Origin: Tsukamurella tyrosinosolvens
GTDB taxonomy: Bacteria; Actinomycetota; Actinomycetes; Mycobacteriales; Mycobacteriaceae
DNA: 64,000 bases
Direction: 5' to 3'
Assembly (NCBI RefSeq): GCF_900104775.1
Contig: NZ_FNSA01000003.1
Span: 1,364,001 to 1,428,000 of the forward strand
The position numbers were made by a program, and so were the translations under genes. Every line of letters begins with the position of its first letter. Position 1 is the first letter of the stretch. The notes beneath the pieces were generated by a model that was not told the DNA's origin, did no database searches, and saw only the letters and a list, made by a program, of their open reading frames with translations. This document shows positions 8,641 through 18,858 of the stretch, in pieces.

Positions 8641-10035
8641 ATGGTCACGCACTCCACCCCGGCGTTCGACGCCGACGTCGTCCTGATCGGCGGCGGCATC
8701 ATGTCCGCCACGCTCGGCGCGATGCTCGCCCAGGAGCGGCCCGACTGGCGGATCCTGCTCCTCGAGCGCGCCGACGCGCTCGCCACCGAGAGCAGCGGGC
8801 CGTGGAACAACGCCGGCACCGGGCACACCGGCTTCTGCGAGCTCAACTACATGCCCGACCCGGCCGACGCCGCCAAGCCCCTGTCGATGGTCGAGCAGTT
8901 CGGGCGCACCCGCGCCTGGTGGGACGGCCTCGTGGCGGACGGTCGCCTCGACGGTGGATTCCTGCACCCGACCCCGCACCTCGACGTGGTCTTCGGCGAG
9001 CGCGACATGGCCTACCTCCGGCAGCGGTACGAGACCCTGCGCGCACACCCGGAGTTCGCGGCGATGGAGTACACGGAGAACCCCGAGACGATCCGGCAGT
9101 GGGCGCCGCTGGTCATGGAGGGCCGCGGCTCGGAGTCGATGTGGGGCCGCATGGCGGCCACGCGCCATCCCGGCGGCACCGACGTCGACTTCGGCGCGCT
9201 GACACGTGGGCTCACGGCGATCGTCACCGAGGCCGGCGGCGAGGTGCGCTTCGGCCACGAGGTGACGGGCCTGCGCCGGACCCTCGCGGGCTGGACGGTG
9301 CGAGGTAAGGGGCCCGAGGGCCGCTTCGCGATCCGTACGCGGCGCGTGTTCGTGGGCGCCGGCGGCAAGGCCCTGCGGCTGCTGCAGAGCGCCCGCCTGC
9401 CGGAGGTCCGCGGCTACGCGGTGCTCCCGGTGGGGGCCGCGTTCCTGCGGTGCTCGGACCCCGAGGTCGCGCGCCGCCTCGACGGGAAGGTGTACGGGCA
9501 GGCGGAGATCGGCGCGCCGCCCATGTCGGTGCCGCACCTGGACCGCCGGTACGTCGACGGTGCCGACCACCTCCTGTTCGGCCCGTACGCCACGTTCAGC
9601 ACGAAGCTGCTCAAGCGCGGCCGGCTCACCGACTTCTTCACCACGCTCCGGCCCGGCAATCTGCACGTCGTCGCCGCTGCCGCGCTGCAGAACCTGGGCC
9701 TGGTGCGGTACCTGATCGCCCAACTCGCGGCGAGCAGGCGGGCGAAGTTCGCGCAGCTGCAACGGTTCTACCCGGCTGCCGACCCGGCGCAGTGGGAACT
9801 CATCCCCGCCGGTCAGCGGGCGCAGCTCGTGACGCCGGACCCGCGCCGCGTCGGCGTGCTGCAGCAGGGCACTGAGCTCGTCACGGGCGCGGACGGCACC
9901 ATCGCGGGCCTGCTCGGTGCGTCGCCCGGCGCCAGTACTGCGGTGCCGATCATGCAGGACCTGCTCGCCCGGTGGGGGGTCACCGCCCGTGTGGAACCGC
10001 AACCGAACTCCGAGATCCAGCCCGTTGCGCACTGA
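8641..10035 (+). CDS. mqo: Malate:quinone oxidoreductase
   Basis: 464 residues. FAD-dependent peripheral membrane enzyme that oxidises malate to oxaloacetate and passes electrons to the quinone pool, bypassing NAD-dependent malate dehydrogenase. The N-terminal dinucleotide fold GGGIMSATLG and the Mqo signature around SSGPWNNAGTGHTGFCELNY and MWGRMAATRHPGGTDVDFG are clear, as is the C-terminal GASPGASTAVPIM. The ATG at 8641 has a strong AGGAGG seven bases ahead; the open frame further upstream is a shadow of the divergent LysR gene. Length is slightly below the usual ~490-500. Confidence 0.9.
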   Translation: MVTHSTPAFDADVVLIGGGIMSATLGAMLAQERPDWRILLLERADALATESSGPWNNAGTGHTGFCELNYMPDPADAAKPLSMVEQFGRTRAWWDGLVADGRLDGGFLHPTPHLDVVFGERDMAYLRQRYETLRAHPEFAAMEYTENPETIRQWAPLVMEGRGSESMWGRMAATRHPGGTDVDFGALTRGLTAIVTEAGGEVRFGHEVTGLRRTLAGWTVRGKGPEGRFAIRTRRVFVGAGGKALRLLQSARLPEVRGYAVLPVGAAFLRCSDPEVARRLDGKVYGQAEIGAPPMSVPHLDRRYVDGADHLLFGPYATFSTKLLKRGRLTDFFTTLRPGNLHVVAAAALQNLGLVRYLIAQLAASRRAKFAQLQRFYPAADPAQWELIPAGQRAQLVTPDPRRVGVLQQGTELVTGADGTIAGLLGASPGASTAVPIMQDLLARWGVTARVEPQPNSEIQPVAH

Positions 10036-10098
10036 GTTGTGCTTTCCTCCACTCGGGTGCAACGCCCGAATTCGGTTCCGTGCCTAAGGAGGCCCGCT

Positions 10099-10560
10099 AT
10101 GAATCGCTCCCTCGTCATCGCCTCGGCGGTGGTCTTCGCCTCGATCGGACTCTCCGCCTGCGGCGGAGGATCCGACAAGGGCTCGGACGCTCCCGCCGAC
10201 ACCGCGTCGGCGAACACCGGCGCGAAGACCGTCGTCACGGTGGAGGGCAAGGACCTCACGGGCGTCGACCTGAGCAACGTGGGCTGCACCAGGCAGGGCG
10301 ACCGGTTCGCCATCGGCGCGGGCGGCGCGTCCGGCGGCGTCGGCGCGACGCTCAAGGCCGGTGACCCGCCCACCGTCGAGACCGTGGGCATCACCGTGGA
10401 CGGTACCGCCCTCGCGGTCGGCCCGGGCGTCGGCAAGGCCACCGTGAAGGTCGACGGCGACCGCTACACCATCAGCGGTACGGCGACCGGTGCCAGCGTG
10501 TCGAATCCGATGGCGGGCATGGTCTCGAAGGATTTCGAGATCGTGGTCACCTGTAAGTAG
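10099..10560 (+). CDS. LpqH-type (19-kDa antigen family) lipoprotein
   Basis: 153 residues with a signal peptide and lipobox LSAC (Cys21). A low-complexity Ser/Gly/Asp linker precedes a beta-rich domain containing DLSNVGCTRQGDRFAIGAG and ending in FEIVVTCK; two cysteines (in VGC and VTC) probably pair. This matches the LpqH family of mycobacterial surface lipoproteins, of uncertain biochemical role. Start is fixed by TAAGGAGG seven bases upstream. The last 14 bases overlap the convergent hydrolase gene. Confidence 0.82.
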   Translation: MNRSLVIASAVVFASIGLSACGGGSDKGSDAPADTASANTGAKTVVTVEGKDLTGVDLSNVGCTRQGDRFAIGAGGASGGVGATLKAGDPPTVETVGITVDGTALAVGPGVGKATVKVDGDRYTISGTATGASVSNPMAGMVSKDFEIVVTCK

Positions 10561-11287
10561 CCCGGGCCCGCGCGACGGCCTCGGCCGGGTCCCCGCGCCA
10601 CGGCTCGCCGTGGCCGGGGGCCAACTGGTCCGCGTCCAGCCCGGCGATCGCGTCCAGCGTCGCGAGGGTGCGGGGCACGTCGTGGCTGAAGAAGCCCGGC
10701 AACAGCTGCGGCCCCGTCGTGCCCGCGAGCGGGTGACCGGTGACCAGTGCGTCGCCCGTCGCGACGACGCCGCCGGGCAGCAGGAACGCGGTGTGCCCCG
10801 ACGTGTGACCCGGGCAGGCCACCGGCACGGGCGCGCCGGGAATGTCCAGCGGCCCGCCCTCCGCCGGCACCGCGAAGGGCTCGGCGTACGGCATCGCCAC
10901 GTGCCCGAGCACGCCGACCCGGGCGACGTCGGCCATCCACTTCCACGTGCGGGGCCGCCACGCGATCGGGAGCATCTCCACGGGCGCGACCTGCTCGTGG
11001 GTCTCCCCGCGCGCGTGCGCCAGCTCGTCGGGGTGGGCGAGGACCGGCGTGCCGTACCGCTCGTGCAGCTTCGCGATCCCGCCCACGTGGTCGATGTGCG
11101 CGTGGGTCACCAGGATCGCGCGTACGTCCTGAGGCCGGCGGCCGATCGACGCCAGCTGCGCCTCGACGCGGTCGACGTCCCCGGCCCAGCCCGCATCGAT
11201 GAGGGTGACGTCGGCACCGTCGACCAGTGCGAGGAAGTTGACGTGCGTCCCGGTGCCGAACCACACGCCGGGCGCGAGCTCGCGCAT
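10547..11287 (-). CDS. Metallo-beta-lactamase-fold hydrolase
   Basis: 246 residues. Zinc-hydrolase motif THAHIDHVGG, a second metal-ligand histidine in CPGHTSGHT, Asp in ATGDALVTG and the final His in APGHGEPW give the full MBL-fold metal set. The family spans glyoxalase II-like thioesterases, lactonases and quorum-quenching enzymes; the reaction cannot be chosen from sequence. Its ATG overlaps the glgB stop by one base, so it is probably translated from the glgB transcript. The frame is open into glgB but the start at 11287 gives the canonical N-terminus. Confidence 0.82.
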   Translation of the reverse strand: MRELAPGVWFGTGTHVNFLALVDGADVTLIDAGWAGDVDRVEAQLASIGRRPQDVRAILVTHAHIDHVGGIAKLHERYGTPVLAHPDELAHARGETHEQVAPVEMLPIAWRPRTWKWMADVARVGVLGHVAMPYAEPFAVPAEGGPLDIPGAPVPVACPGHTSGHTAFLLPGGVVATGDALVTGHPLAGTTGPQLLPGFFSHDVPRTLATLDAIAGLDADQLAPGHGEPWRGDPAEAVARARATYR

Positions 11288-13482
11288 CACTGCCCGTCGA
11301 AGGTGAGCCACAGGGCGGAGTTGGGCCCGAGCACGACCTCCGCCGAGGCCTCCCGGCCGTGCCAGGACCGCGCCTCCGCGATGACGCCGCCCATGTTCCC
11401 CGCGCCGGTGCCCTCGTAGTCCGTGGAATCCGTGTTGAGGATCTCGCGCCAGGAGCCCGCGAAGGGCACGCCCACGCGGTAGCGCTCGTGCGTCTGCCCG
11501 GAGAAGTTGTACAGGCACAGCACCACGGAACCGTCACTGCCCCAGCGCAGGAAGCTGAGCACGTTGTTCTGCGAGTCGTTGGCGTCCACCCATTCGTAGC
11601 CCGACGGGGTGGTGTCCTGGCTCCACAGCGCGGGGTGCGAGCGGTACGCGGCGTTGAGATCGCGCGTCAGCGACTGGATCCCGACGTGCAGCTCGCCCTC
11701 CCAGCCGTCGAGGCTGTCCCAGTCGAGGGAACGCTCCTCGGACCACTCCCGGACCTGCCCGAACTCCTGCCCCATGAACAGGAGCTGCTTGCCGGGATGG
11801 CCCCACATGTACGCCAGCAGCGCACGCACGCCCGACGCCTTGGTGTGCGCGTCGCCCGGCATCCGGGTCCACAGGGTTCCCTTGCCGTGCACCACCTCGT
11901 CGTGGCTGATCGGGAGCACGAAGTTCTCGCTCCACGCGTACATGAGCGAGAACGTGACCTCGTGGTGGTGGAAGTTGCGGTGCACCTGATCGCGCCCCAG
12001 GTAACCCAGAGTGTCGTGCATCCAGCCCATGTTCCACTTCATCGTGAAGCCGAGGCCGCCGAGGTTCGTCGGGCGGGTCACGCCCGGCCAGCTCGTCGAC
12101 TCCTCGGCCACGGTGACGACGCCGGGGAAGGTCTTGTGCACGGTGGCGTTCATCTCCTGCAGGAACTCCACCGCCTCGAGGTTCTCGCGGCCGCCGTAGA
12201 CGTTCGGGGTCCAGCCGCCCTCGGGGCGCGAGTAGTCGAGGTAGAGCATCGACGCCACCGCGTCCACGCGGAGGCCGTCGACGTGGAACTCGTCGAACCA
12301 GTACAGGGCGTTGGCCACCAGGAAGTTCCGCACCTCGCGGCGGCCGAAGTCGAAGACGTAGGTCCCCCAGTCCAGCTGCTCGCCGCGCTGCGGATCGCCG
12401 TGCTCGTAGAGGGGCTTGCCGTCGAACCGGGCCAGCGCCCAGGCGTCCTTGGGGAAGTGCGCGGGCACCCAGTCCATGATCACGCCGATGCCGCGGGCGT
12501 GCATGACGTCGACGAACTCGCGGAACTCGTCCGGGGTGCCGAACCGCGAGGTGGGCGCGAAGTACGAGGTCACCTGGTAGCCCCAGGAACCGCCGAACGG
12601 GTGTTCCGCCACCGGCAACAGCTCGATGTGCGTGAAGCCCGTCTCGGTGACGTAGTCGGCCAGCTCGTGCGCCAGATCGAGGTAGCTCAGGCCCTGCCGC
12701 CACGAGCCCAGGTGCACCTCGTAGGTGCTCATCGGACGGTCGGTGGGGATCTGCTTGGCACGCTCGGCGATCCAGGCCCCGTCGCGCCATTCGTGGGTGC
12801 TGTGCGTGACGATCGACGCGGTGGCCGGGGGCACCTCGGTGCGCCGCGCCATCGGGTCGGCCTTCTCGACGGTGCCGCCGCCCTCGGTGAAGATCCGGAA
12901 CTTGTAGGCCGCGCCGTCGCCGACGCCGGGGACGAAGACTTCCCAGACGCCGGAGGAGCCCAGCGTGCGCATGGGGTAGGACTCGCCGGACCAGTACTCG
13001 AAGTCGCCGATCACGGTGACGCCGCGCGCGTTCGGGGCCCACACCGCGAAGGAGGTGCCCGTGACCTCGCCGTCCGGGGTGGTGTAGCTGCGCAGGTGCG
13101 CCCCGAGCACGTCCCACAGCCGCTCGTGCCGGCCCTCCGAGATCAGGTGCTGGTCCAGCTCGCCGATGGTCGGCAGGAAGCGGTACCCGTCGGCCACGAC
13201 GGTGCTACCTGCGGGGTAGAGCACCTCGTACCGGTAGTCGGCGAGCTCGGTGATCGGAACCTCCGCGCCCCACAGCGCGCCCTGCAGCTGCGCGAGCGGG
13301 TAGCTCTCGCCGCCGATCACGGCCGCGACGGCGGTGGCGCCGGGCTTCAGCGTGCGCAGGACGGTGCCGCGCGGGGTGGCGTGCGCGCCCAGGATCGCGT
13401 GCGGATCGTGGTAGGCGCCGGAGAGCAGGCGGGCGGCGGTGTCGGGGTCGACGGCCGCTGCCGCGGCGGGGTTCTCGGTCAT
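11287..13482 (-). CDS. glgB: 1,4-alpha-glucan branching enzyme
   Basis: 731 residues, the usual length for actinobacterial GlgB. It introduces alpha-1,6 branches into alpha-glucan. N-terminal CBM48-type beta domains precede a GH13 barrel with nucleophile Asp in DGLRVDAV (~404), acid/base Glu in VAEES (~458) and the transition-state Asp in [12 protein letters not shown] (~524). The gene sits 40 bp downstream of glgE in the same direction, the arrangement expected for the GlgE route in which GlgE extends glucan with maltose-1-phosphate and GlgB branches it. The classical neighbour glgP is absent from the usual site beside glgE. Confidence 0.96.
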   Translation of the reverse strand: MTENPAAAAAVDPDTAARLLSGAYHDPHAILGAHATPRGTVLRTLKPGATAVAAVIGGESYPLAQLQGALWGAEVPITELADYRYEVLYPAGSTVVADGYRFLPTIGELDQHLISEGRHERLWDVLGAHLRSYTTPDGEVTGTSFAVWAPNARGVTVIGDFEYWSGESYPMRTLGSSGVWEVFVPGVGDGAAYKFRIFTEGGGTVEKADPMARRTEVPPATASIVTHSTHEWRDGAWIAERAKQIPTDRPMSTYEVHLGSWRQGLSYLDLAHELADYVTETGFTHIELLPVAEHPFGGSWGYQVTSYFAPTSRFGTPDEFREFVDVMHARGIGVIMDWVPAHFPKDAWALARFDGKPLYEHGDPQRGEQLDWGTYVFDFGRREVRNFLVANALYWFDEFHVDGLRVDAVASMLYLDYSRPEGGWTPNVYGGRENLEAVEFLQEMNATVHKTFPGVVTVAEESTSWPGVTRPTNLGGLGFTMKWNMGWMHDTLGYLGRDQVHRNFHHHEVTFSLMYAWSENFVLPISHDEVVHGKGTLWTRMPGDAHTKASGVRALLAYMWGHPGKQLLFMGQEFGQVREWSEERSLDWDSLDGWEGELHVGIQSLTRDLNAAYRSHPALWSQDTTPSGYEWVDANDSQNNVLSFLRWGSDGSVVLCLYNFSGQTHERYRVGVPFAGSWREILNTDSTDYEGTGAGNMGGVIAEARSWHGREASAEVVLGPNSALWLTFDGQ

Positions 13483-13522
13483 TACGTGGGCCTTCCTCAG
13501 CAGATGCGGGTCCGGTGCGCCG

Positions 13523-15523
13523 CTAGGGCTCCCGGTAGGACAGTTCCCGTCGCTGCTGCGGGTCGAGTTGCGGGAGTACGAGGATGTGGGCCACGTTGCG
13601 CCAGGGCTCCAGCCGCACGAAGTTCGCCTGCCCCCAGTGGTACACCTCGCCGGAGACCTCGTCGCGCACGGGGAAGCGCTCGTGCCAGTCCCGGCCCAGC
13701 GCGGGCAGGTCCAGCCAGCAGTTGCCCGCCTCCGCCCCGAACGGGTTGAGGTTCACCACCACCAGCACCAGGTCGCCCGTGGTCGCGTCGTGCTTGCTGT
13801 AGGCGATCAGGGCGTCGTTGTCGACGGCGTGGAAGTGCAGGTTGCGCAGCTGCTGCAGCGCGGGGTGGCGGCGGCGGATCTCGTTGAGCCGGGTGATCCA
13901 CGGCTCCAACGACTCGCCCCGGCTCTGCGCCGACTTGTAGTCGCGCGGGCGAAGCTCGTACTTCTCCGAGTCCAGGTACTCCTCGCTGCCCTCGCGGACC
14001 GGGACGTGCTCGTAGAGCTCGTATCCCGAGTACATGCCCCAGCTGGGGGAGAGGGTGCCCGCCAGCGCGGCCCGGATCGCGAACATGCCCGGGTCTCCGT
14101 GCTGCAGGCTCTCGTGCAGGATGTCCGGTGTGTTCACCCAGAGGTTGGGCCGACACACGTCGGCCTGCGCGGCGTGCTCCCGCGCGAACTCCTCGAGCTC
14201 CCACTTGGCCGTGCGCCAGGTGAAGTACGTGTAGCTCTGCGTGAAGCCGGCCTTGGCGAGCCCGTACATGCGTGCCGGCCGGGTGAACGCCTCGGCCAGG
14301 AAGAGGACGTTCGGGTTCACCTTCTTGACCTCGGCGATGAGCCAGTACCAGAAGTCCGGCGGCTTGGTGTGCGGGTTGTCCACCCGGAAGATCTCGATGC
14401 CGCGCTGCACCCAGAACAGGGTGACCCGCAACAGCTCCCGGTAGATGCCCACCCGGTCCTCGTCGAAGTTGATCGGGTAGATGTCCTGGTACTTCTTCGG
14501 CGGGTTCTCCGCGTAGGCGATGGTGCCGTCGGGCAGCACGGTGAACCACTCCGGGTGCTCCCTCGCCCACGGGTGATCCGGCGCGGCCTGGAACGCCAGG
14601 TCGAGCGCGACCTCCATGCCGAGGTCGCGGGTGCGCTGCACGAAGTGGTCGAAGTCGTCGAGCGTGCCGAGTGCCGGATGGATCGCGTCGTGCCCGCCCT
14701 CGTCGGAGCCGATGGCCCAGGGGACACCGACGTCGTGCTCCTCGGGGGTGAGGGTGTTGTTGCGGCCCTTGCGGTTCACCTTCCCGATCGGGTGGACCGG
14801 CGGGAGGTAGACGATGTCGAAGCCCATCTCCGCGATGCGGGGCAGCTCCTCGGCGGCGGTGTGGAAGGTGCCGTGCACGGGCCTGCCCTCGGCGTCCCAG
14901 CCGCCGGTGGAACGCGGGAAGAGCTCGTACCAGGATCCGAACAGGGCGCGGGTGCGGTCCACCCAGATCCGGTAGGTGCGGGACTTCGTGATCAGCTCCC
15001 GCACCGGATACTGCTGGAGGAGCCGGGTGATGTCGGGATGCAGTGCGGCGCCGGTCCGCTCGACGAGGCTGCGCTCGTCGTCGCGGAGTGCGGCGGCCGC
15101 GGCGAGGACCGGGCCCCGGTCGCCGTCGGGTACGCCGGCGGCGGCGCGCTCGAGGAGGCGCGCGCCCAGCTCCAGGTCGTTCGCGAGCTCCGCGGGGCCC
15201 TGGCCGGCCGCGAGCTTCTTCTGCACGGCGCTGCGCCAGGTGGTGGCGGGATCCGACCAGCCCTCGATCCGCAGCGACCAGTAGCCCGTGAGATCCGGGC
15301 GGAAGACGGCGTGGAAGCGGTCCGGCTCCGCCGCGGGGGACATGCGGATGTAGGTCGACGTACCGTCCGGCCCTGTCACGACGACCGACGCCGCGACGGC
15401 GTCGTGCCCCTCGCGCCAGACGGTCGCGGACACCGGCACGACCTCGCCGACGACCGCCTTGCCCGGGTATTGCCCGCCCGACACCACGGGTTCGATGTCG
15501 TCGATGCCGATGCGCCCTGTCAC
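13523..15523 (-). CDS. glgE: Maltose-1-phosphate maltosyltransferase GlgE
   Basis: 666 residues. GH13_3 enzyme that adds maltosyl units from alpha-maltose-1-phosphate to cytosolic alpha-glucan. N-terminal beta domain (residues ~1-90), helical insert, then a barrel with the nucleophile in [12 protein letters not shown] (~380) and acid Glu in FLAEAFTRP (~410). Start is a GTG with TACCGT ending seven bases before it and no Shine-Dalgarno, which suggests a leaderless mRNA; the protein then begins about 15 residues later than mycobacterial GlgE. Operon with glgB and the MBL hydrolase. Confidence 0.95.
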   Translation of the reverse strand: MTGRIGIDDIEPVVSGGQYPGKAVVGEVVPVSATVWREGHDAVAASVVVTGPDGTSTYIRMSPAAEPDRFHAVFRPDLTGYWSLRIEGWSDPATTWRSAVQKKLAAGQGPAELANDLELGARLLERAAAGVPDGDRGPVLAAAAALRDDERSLVERTGAALHPDITRLLQQYPVRELITKSRTYRIWVDRTRALFGSWYELFPRSTGGWDAEGRPVHGTFHTAAEELPRIAEMGFDIVYLPPVHPIGKVNRKGRNNTLTPEEHDVGVPWAIGSDEGGHDAIHPALGTLDDFDHFVQRTRDLGMEVALDLAFQAAPDHPWAREHPEWFTVLPDGTIAYAENPPKKYQDIYPINFDEDRVGIYRELLRVTLFWVQRGIEIFRVDNPHTKPPDFWYWLIAEVKKVNPNVLFLAEAFTRPARMYGLAKAGFTQSYTYFTWRTAKWELEEFAREHAAQADVCRPNLWVNTPDILHESLQHGDPGMFAIRAALAGTLSPSWGMYSGYELYEHVPVREGSEEYLDSEKYELRPRDYKSAQSRGESLEPWITRLNEIRRRHPALQQLRNLHFHAVDNDALIAYSKHDATTGDLVLVVVNLNPFGAEAGNCWLDLPALGRDWHERFPVRDEVSGEVYHWGQANFVRLEPWRNVAHILVLPQLDPQQRRELSYREP

Positions 15524-15606
15524 CGGGTCAACGGTAGTCGAAGCGACCGGTTTACGGGCGAGTACTCCCGGCTCGTGCGGGCCCCGGCGGGCCTCGTCTT
15601 CGGGCC

Positions 15607-15636
15607 TTTCCGGTTGTGCCCGGACGGGTCCGGAAA
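15607..15636 (-). terminator. Nested hairpin between dinG and glgE
   Basis: Arms TTTCCGG (15607-15613) and CCGGAAA (15630-15636) enclose a second stem CCCG-GA-CGGG. It sits six bases beyond the dinG stop and upstream of the glgE promoter, so it could end dinG transcription. No strong T-run. Confidence 0.45.
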
Positions 15637-15641
15637 TCGCG

Positions 15642-17687
15642 TCAGGACTCGGCGAGACGCTGGAGCGCCGCCACCGCGGTGTCCCGGTTCGCGGTCTCCC
15701 AGAACGGCGGGAGCGACGCCCGGAGGAAGCCTCCGTAGCGCGCCGTCGCGAGCCGGGAGTCCAGCACCGCGACCACGCCCTTGTCCTCGGTCGAGCGCAG
15801 CAGCCGGCCCACGCCCTGGGCCAGCAGCAGGGCCGCGTGGGTGGCCGCGACGGCCATGAAGCCGTTGCCGCCGCGCGATTCGACGGCGCGCTGCCGGGCG
15901 GTCAGCAGTGGATCGTCGGGGCGGGGGAAGGGGATCCGGTCGATGAGCACGAGGGAGAGCGACGGCCCCGGCACGTCGACGCCCTGCCACAGGCTCAGCG
16001 TCCCGAACAGCGAGGTCGCGGGGTCGGCGGCGAAATCCCGCACCAGCTGGCCGGTGTTGCCCTCGCCCTGGCACAGGATGGGGGTGTCCACCCGCTCACG
16101 CAGCGCCTCGGCCGCCGCCTTCGCGGCGCGCGTGGAGCTGAACAGGCCCAGGGTGCGGCCGCCCGCGGCGGTGAGCAGCGTCTCGATCTCGTCGAGGATC
16201 GCGGGCGCGGTCCCGTCGCGTCCGGGCGGCGGCAGCTTCGTCGCGACGTAGAGGATCCCGGACCTGGCGTAGTCGAAGGGCGAGCCGACGTCGATGTGGC
16301 TCCACTCCAGGTTCGCGTCCGGCTTCTTCCCGGTCGCGAGAGCGGGGTCGCGGTCCGGCACGTCCGACGGTGCGCCGCCGCCCGCGCGGGGCAGGCCCCA
16401 GGAGCCGGCGACGGTGTCGAAGGCGCCACCGACGGCCAGCGTCGCGGAGGTGAGGACCACCGTCGACTCCCCGAACAGGCGGGTGCGCAGCAGGCCGCCC
16501 ACGGACAGCGGCGCGACGTACAGCGTCCGGCGGAAGCCGCCGCCGCGCTGGGGGACGTCGGAGGTCCAGACCACGTCGCGGCGCTTGGATTCATCGGGCT
16601 CGTCGAAGGCCGTGAGCACGCGCACGGCGGTGTCGTGCACGTCGTCCAGCGCGGTGAGCGCCGCGCTGCGGGCCGCAGCGGCGTCGGAGTCGAGGTTGGC
16701 CCCGCGCGCGGGGCCGACGGCGGTGCGGGTGGCCCAGGCCGCGTCGCGGACGGCGGCGAGGGCGGGGCCGGCACCGTCGGGAAGCCCGAGCCAGCGGCGC
16801 GTGCCGGAATCGTCGAGCAGGCGCGTCAGGCCCTCCGAGGCCGCGACGAGGGAGTCGGCGATCTCCTCCTCGACGAGCTTGCCCGCGCGGCGGGCCGCTG
16901 CCGCCACCGTCGAGCCCGTCAGCTCGGCGGTGGCGACGGAGGTGACCCGGTCCACCAGCTCGTGCGCTTCGTCGACGATGACGGCGTCGTGGTCGGGCAG
17001 CACCTTGACCTCGGTCATGGCGTCGATGGCGAGCAGCGCGTGGTTGGTCACGACCACGTCCACCTGCCCGGTGCGCTTGCGCGCGGCCTCGGCGAAGCAG
17101 TCCTGCCCGTAGGTGCAGTTGGTGGCGCCGAGGCACTCGCGCGCGCCGACGCTGACCAGCCGCCAGGACTGATCGGAGACCGCCGGGGTCACCTCGTCCC
17201 GGTCGCCGGTCTCGGTGTCACTGCTCCACTCGCGCAGCCGCTTCATCTCGCGGCCGAGCCGGGAGGCGGCGAACGGGTCGAAGAGTTCCTCGCTGTCCGG
17301 CTCGGACGCCACCGAGCTGTGCAACTTGTTGAGGCACAGGTAGTTCCCGCGGCCCTTGAGAATGGCGAACTCGGGCTCGCGGCCCAGGTCCGGCTTGAGG
17401 GCCTTCGCGAGGCGCGGGAGATCGCGGTCGACGAGCTGGCTCTGCAGGGCGATCGTCGCCGTGCTCACGACCACGGTCTTGCCGGAGGTCACCGCGTGCC
17501 GGATCGCGGGCACGAGGTACGCGAGCGACTTGCCGGTGCCGGTGCCGGCCTGGACCGCGAGGTGCTCGCCGGTGTCGAGCGAGTGGGCGACGGCCGCGGC
17601 CATCCGGACCTGGCCGTCGCGCTTGCTGCCGCCGAGCGCGGTGACCGCGGTGTCCAGCAGTTTCGGCACGATCGGCGGTTCGGTCAC
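15642..17687 (-). CDS. dinG: DinG-type ATP-dependent DNA helicase (XPD-like, iron-sulfur)
   Basis: 681 residues. Superfamily 2 5'-3' helicase: Walker [10 protein letters not shown] (~45-53), DEAH box IVDEAHEL (~237) and C-terminal motif VI-type segments. Four cysteines at about 117, 183, 189 and 195 ([20 protein letters not shown]) are placed to hold the 4Fe-4S cluster of the XPD/DinG family. Starts at GTG 17687; TAAGCT lies six bases ahead, giving a leaderless start. The TAA of that box is also the stop codon of the vapC remnant upstream. M. tuberculosis has the same neighbours to the right of glgE but with pncB1 following directly. Confidence 0.92.
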   Translation of the reverse strand: MTEPPIVPKLLDTAVTALGGSKRDGQVRMAAAVAHSLDTGEHLAVQAGTGTGKSLAYLVPAIRHAVTSGKTVVVSTATIALQSQLVDRDLPRLAKALKPDLGREPEFAILKGRGNYLCLNKLHSSVASEPDSEELFDPFAASRLGREMKRLREWSSDTETGDRDEVTPAVSDQSWRLVSVGARECLGATNCTYGQDCFAEAARKRTGQVDVVVTNHALLAIDAMTEVKVLPDHDAVIVDEAHELVDRVTSVATAELTGSTVAAAARRAGKLVEEEIADSLVAASEGLTRLLDDSGTRRWLGLPDGAGPALAAVRDAAWATRTAVGPARGANLDSDAAAARSAALTALDDVHDTAVRVLTAFDEPDESKRRDVVWTSDVPQRGGGFRRTLYVAPLSVGGLLRTRLFGESTVVLTSATLAVGGAFDTVAGSWGLPRAGGGAPSDVPDRDPALATGKKPDANLEWSHIDVGSPFDYARSGILYVATKLPPPGRDGTAPAILDEIETLLTAAGGRTLGLFSSTRAAKAAAEALRERVDTPILCQGEGNTGQLVRDFAADPATSLFGTLSLWQGVDVPGPSLSLVLIDRIPFPRPDDPLLTARQRAVESRGGNGFMAVAATHAALLLAQGVGRLLRSTEDKGVVAVLDSRLATARYGGFLRASLPPFWETANRDTAVAALQRLAES

Positions 17688-17696
17688 CCGAGGAGC

Positions 17697-17829
17697 TTAC
17701 CGGGAGTCGGGGGTCACGACGGTGCACCGCGGCCCCGGCGCGCTCGCCAGGCGCCGATCCACGGTGACCAGCCGGTTCTCAGCCGTCGCGGAACGCCGCG
17801 AACACGACCGATGTGTCGACGGCCTGCAT
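17697..17829 (-). pseudogene. VapC (PIN-domain toxin) remnant, internally deleted and frameshifted
   Basis: The start overlaps the antitoxin stop (TGATG), as in vapBC operons. It reads MQAVDTSVVFAAFRDG, a PIN-domain N-terminus with the first catalytic Asp, then stops. In a second frame the next bases read ENRLVTVDRRLASAPG followed by a typical VapC-like tail and TAA. The roughly 100 residues between, with the other acidic active-site residues, are gone. The cleanest reading is an internal deletion joining the two ends out of frame, leaving no functional ribonuclease toxin. Confidence 0.72.
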
Positions 17830-18080
17830 CAGCGGCGATCGGCGTGTAGGTCGTCGAGGATCTCGTCGGTGGTGAACGTCGTGCCGTGCGCGCGGGTAGC
17901 GGATCCGACCTCGTTCATGAGCTGTTCGATGGTCGGTTGTTCGGCCCAGCGCGAGATCTCGCCCAGCATGAACTCCTGGAGCGATTGACCCTTCCGCGCA
18001 GCGCGGGCCGCGAGGATGTTCCGGGTCTCCTCGGGTACGTTGCGGATCGTGACCGTGGTCATGCCGCTGTTTTGCGGCAT
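17829..18080 (-). CDS. VapB/FitA-type ribbon-helix-helix antitoxin
   Basis: 83 residues from ATG 18080, or 77 from the internal ATG 18062 (MTTVTIRNVPEETRN), which is the more usual VapB beginning. The N-terminal ribbon-helix-helix (VTIRNVPEETRNILAARAARKG) binds DNA; the C-terminal tail would wrap the toxin. The partner toxin gene is a remnant, so this antitoxin is an orphan that may persist as an autorepressor or by protecting against related toxins. Two overlapping inverted repeats lie across its start. Confidence 0.72.
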   Translation of the reverse strand: MPQNSGMTTVTIRNVPEETRNILAARAARKGQSLQEFMLGEISRWAEQPTIEQLMNEVGSATRAHGTTFTTDEILDDLHADRR

Positions 18081-18095
18081 TGCAGGCGGAATGCC
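18062..18095. promoter_or_regulatory. Overlapping dyads at the vapB start
   Basis: TGCCGC-N6-GCGGCA (18062-18079) and GGCATT-N8-AATGCC (18076-18095) are exact inverted repeats sharing four bases. VapBC complexes autorepress by binding dyads at this position, so this is a plausible operator. Confidence 0.45.
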
Positions 18096-18116
18096 GATGG
18101 TTGATCCGGGCCGCTG

Positions 18117-18767
18117 CTACAGGTGCGGTCCGCCGGTGCCGTAACTGTCGCGCTGGTGGGCGTCGAGGAGTCGCGTGAACTCGATGGTGTCGCCCGCGAC
18201 CGCGGCGGCGAGGACCGCGCGGTGGTCGGCGATCGTCTGGTCGGCGTCCCCGATGATCCGGCCCGCGTGATGGGTCAGGGAGAACCGCTGCCGGTCCCGC
18301 AGGCGGGCGTAGGTCGCCGACATCAGCTCGTTGTCCGCGAGATCGACGAAGGCGTTGTGGAAGGCCATCGCGGCCTCGGCGAACGCGGGGAAGTCGCCGG
18401 CGCGGAGCGCCCGCTCCTGTTCCTCGAGGTTCGGGCGCATGCGTTCGGCGAGGTCCTCGCGCGCCGCCTCGCTCGAGTGGAAGACGCCCGCGGATTCCAG
18501 CGCCAGGCGTAGTTGCGCGGATTCCCGGATCTCCCGCGGGGTCAGCCCCTGCACCTGCGCCCCGCGCTGGGCGTAGATGCGCACCCAGCCCTCCTCCTGC
18601 AGGCGTGCCAACGCCGCGCGCACCGGGGTGCGGCTCATCGCGAGCTCGCCGGCCAGCGCGTTCTCGCTGAGCATCGCGCCCGGTTCGAGGCCGCCGCCCA
18701 CGATGGCGTCGCGGATGTGGGCGTGCGCGCGCTCGGCCGCGGTGGGGGCGCCGTCGGCTGTGGGCAT
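18117..18767 (-). CDS. GntR-family regulator, FCD subfamily
   Basis: 216 residues. N-terminal winged helix (SENALAGELAMSRTPVRAAL, ~31-50) and an all-helical FCD ligand domain with the metal-binding histidine pattern (AMAFHNAF, ADHRAVL, DAHQRD). Good GAAGGAG ahead of the ATG. It is transcribed divergently from an MFS transporter gene, so the likely job is ligand-controlled repression of that transporter. Similar regulators sense carboxylates or sugars acids; the ligand here is unknown. Confidence 0.88.
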   Translation of the reverse strand: MPTADGAPTAAERAHAHIRDAIVGGGLEPGAMLSENALAGELAMSRTPVRAALARLQEEGWVRIYAQRGAQVQGLTPREIRESAQLRLALESAGVFHSSEAAREDLAERMRPNLEEQERALRAGDFPAFAEAAMAFHNAFVDLADNELMSATYARLRDRQRFSLTHHAGRIIGDADQTIADHRAVLAAAVAGDTIEFTRLLDAHQRDSYGTGGPHL

Positions 18768-18820
18768 GACGCTCCTTCGCTGAGAGATGTCGCGGGACCT
18801 CTGGACAGTACCCGGCACAG

Positions 18821-18841
18821 TGGGATACAACTGGGATACAA
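18821..18841. promoter_or_regulatory. Tandem TGGGATACAA direct repeat, candidate GntR operator
   Basis: TGGGATACAA occurs at 18821-18830 and again at 18832-18841, an 11-base period, between the divergent GntR and MFS genes. The half-site resembles the GTATAC-centred half-sites of FCD-type GntR proteins. It is a candidate operator controlling both directions. Confidence 0.4.
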
Positions 18842-18858
18842 GTTGGAAGGACGGGGTC

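Noticed and set aside
11359-13749. 796-residue rightward frame opposite glgB
   Set aside because: Val/Arg/His-rich shadow; glgB has complete catalytic motifs on the minus strand.
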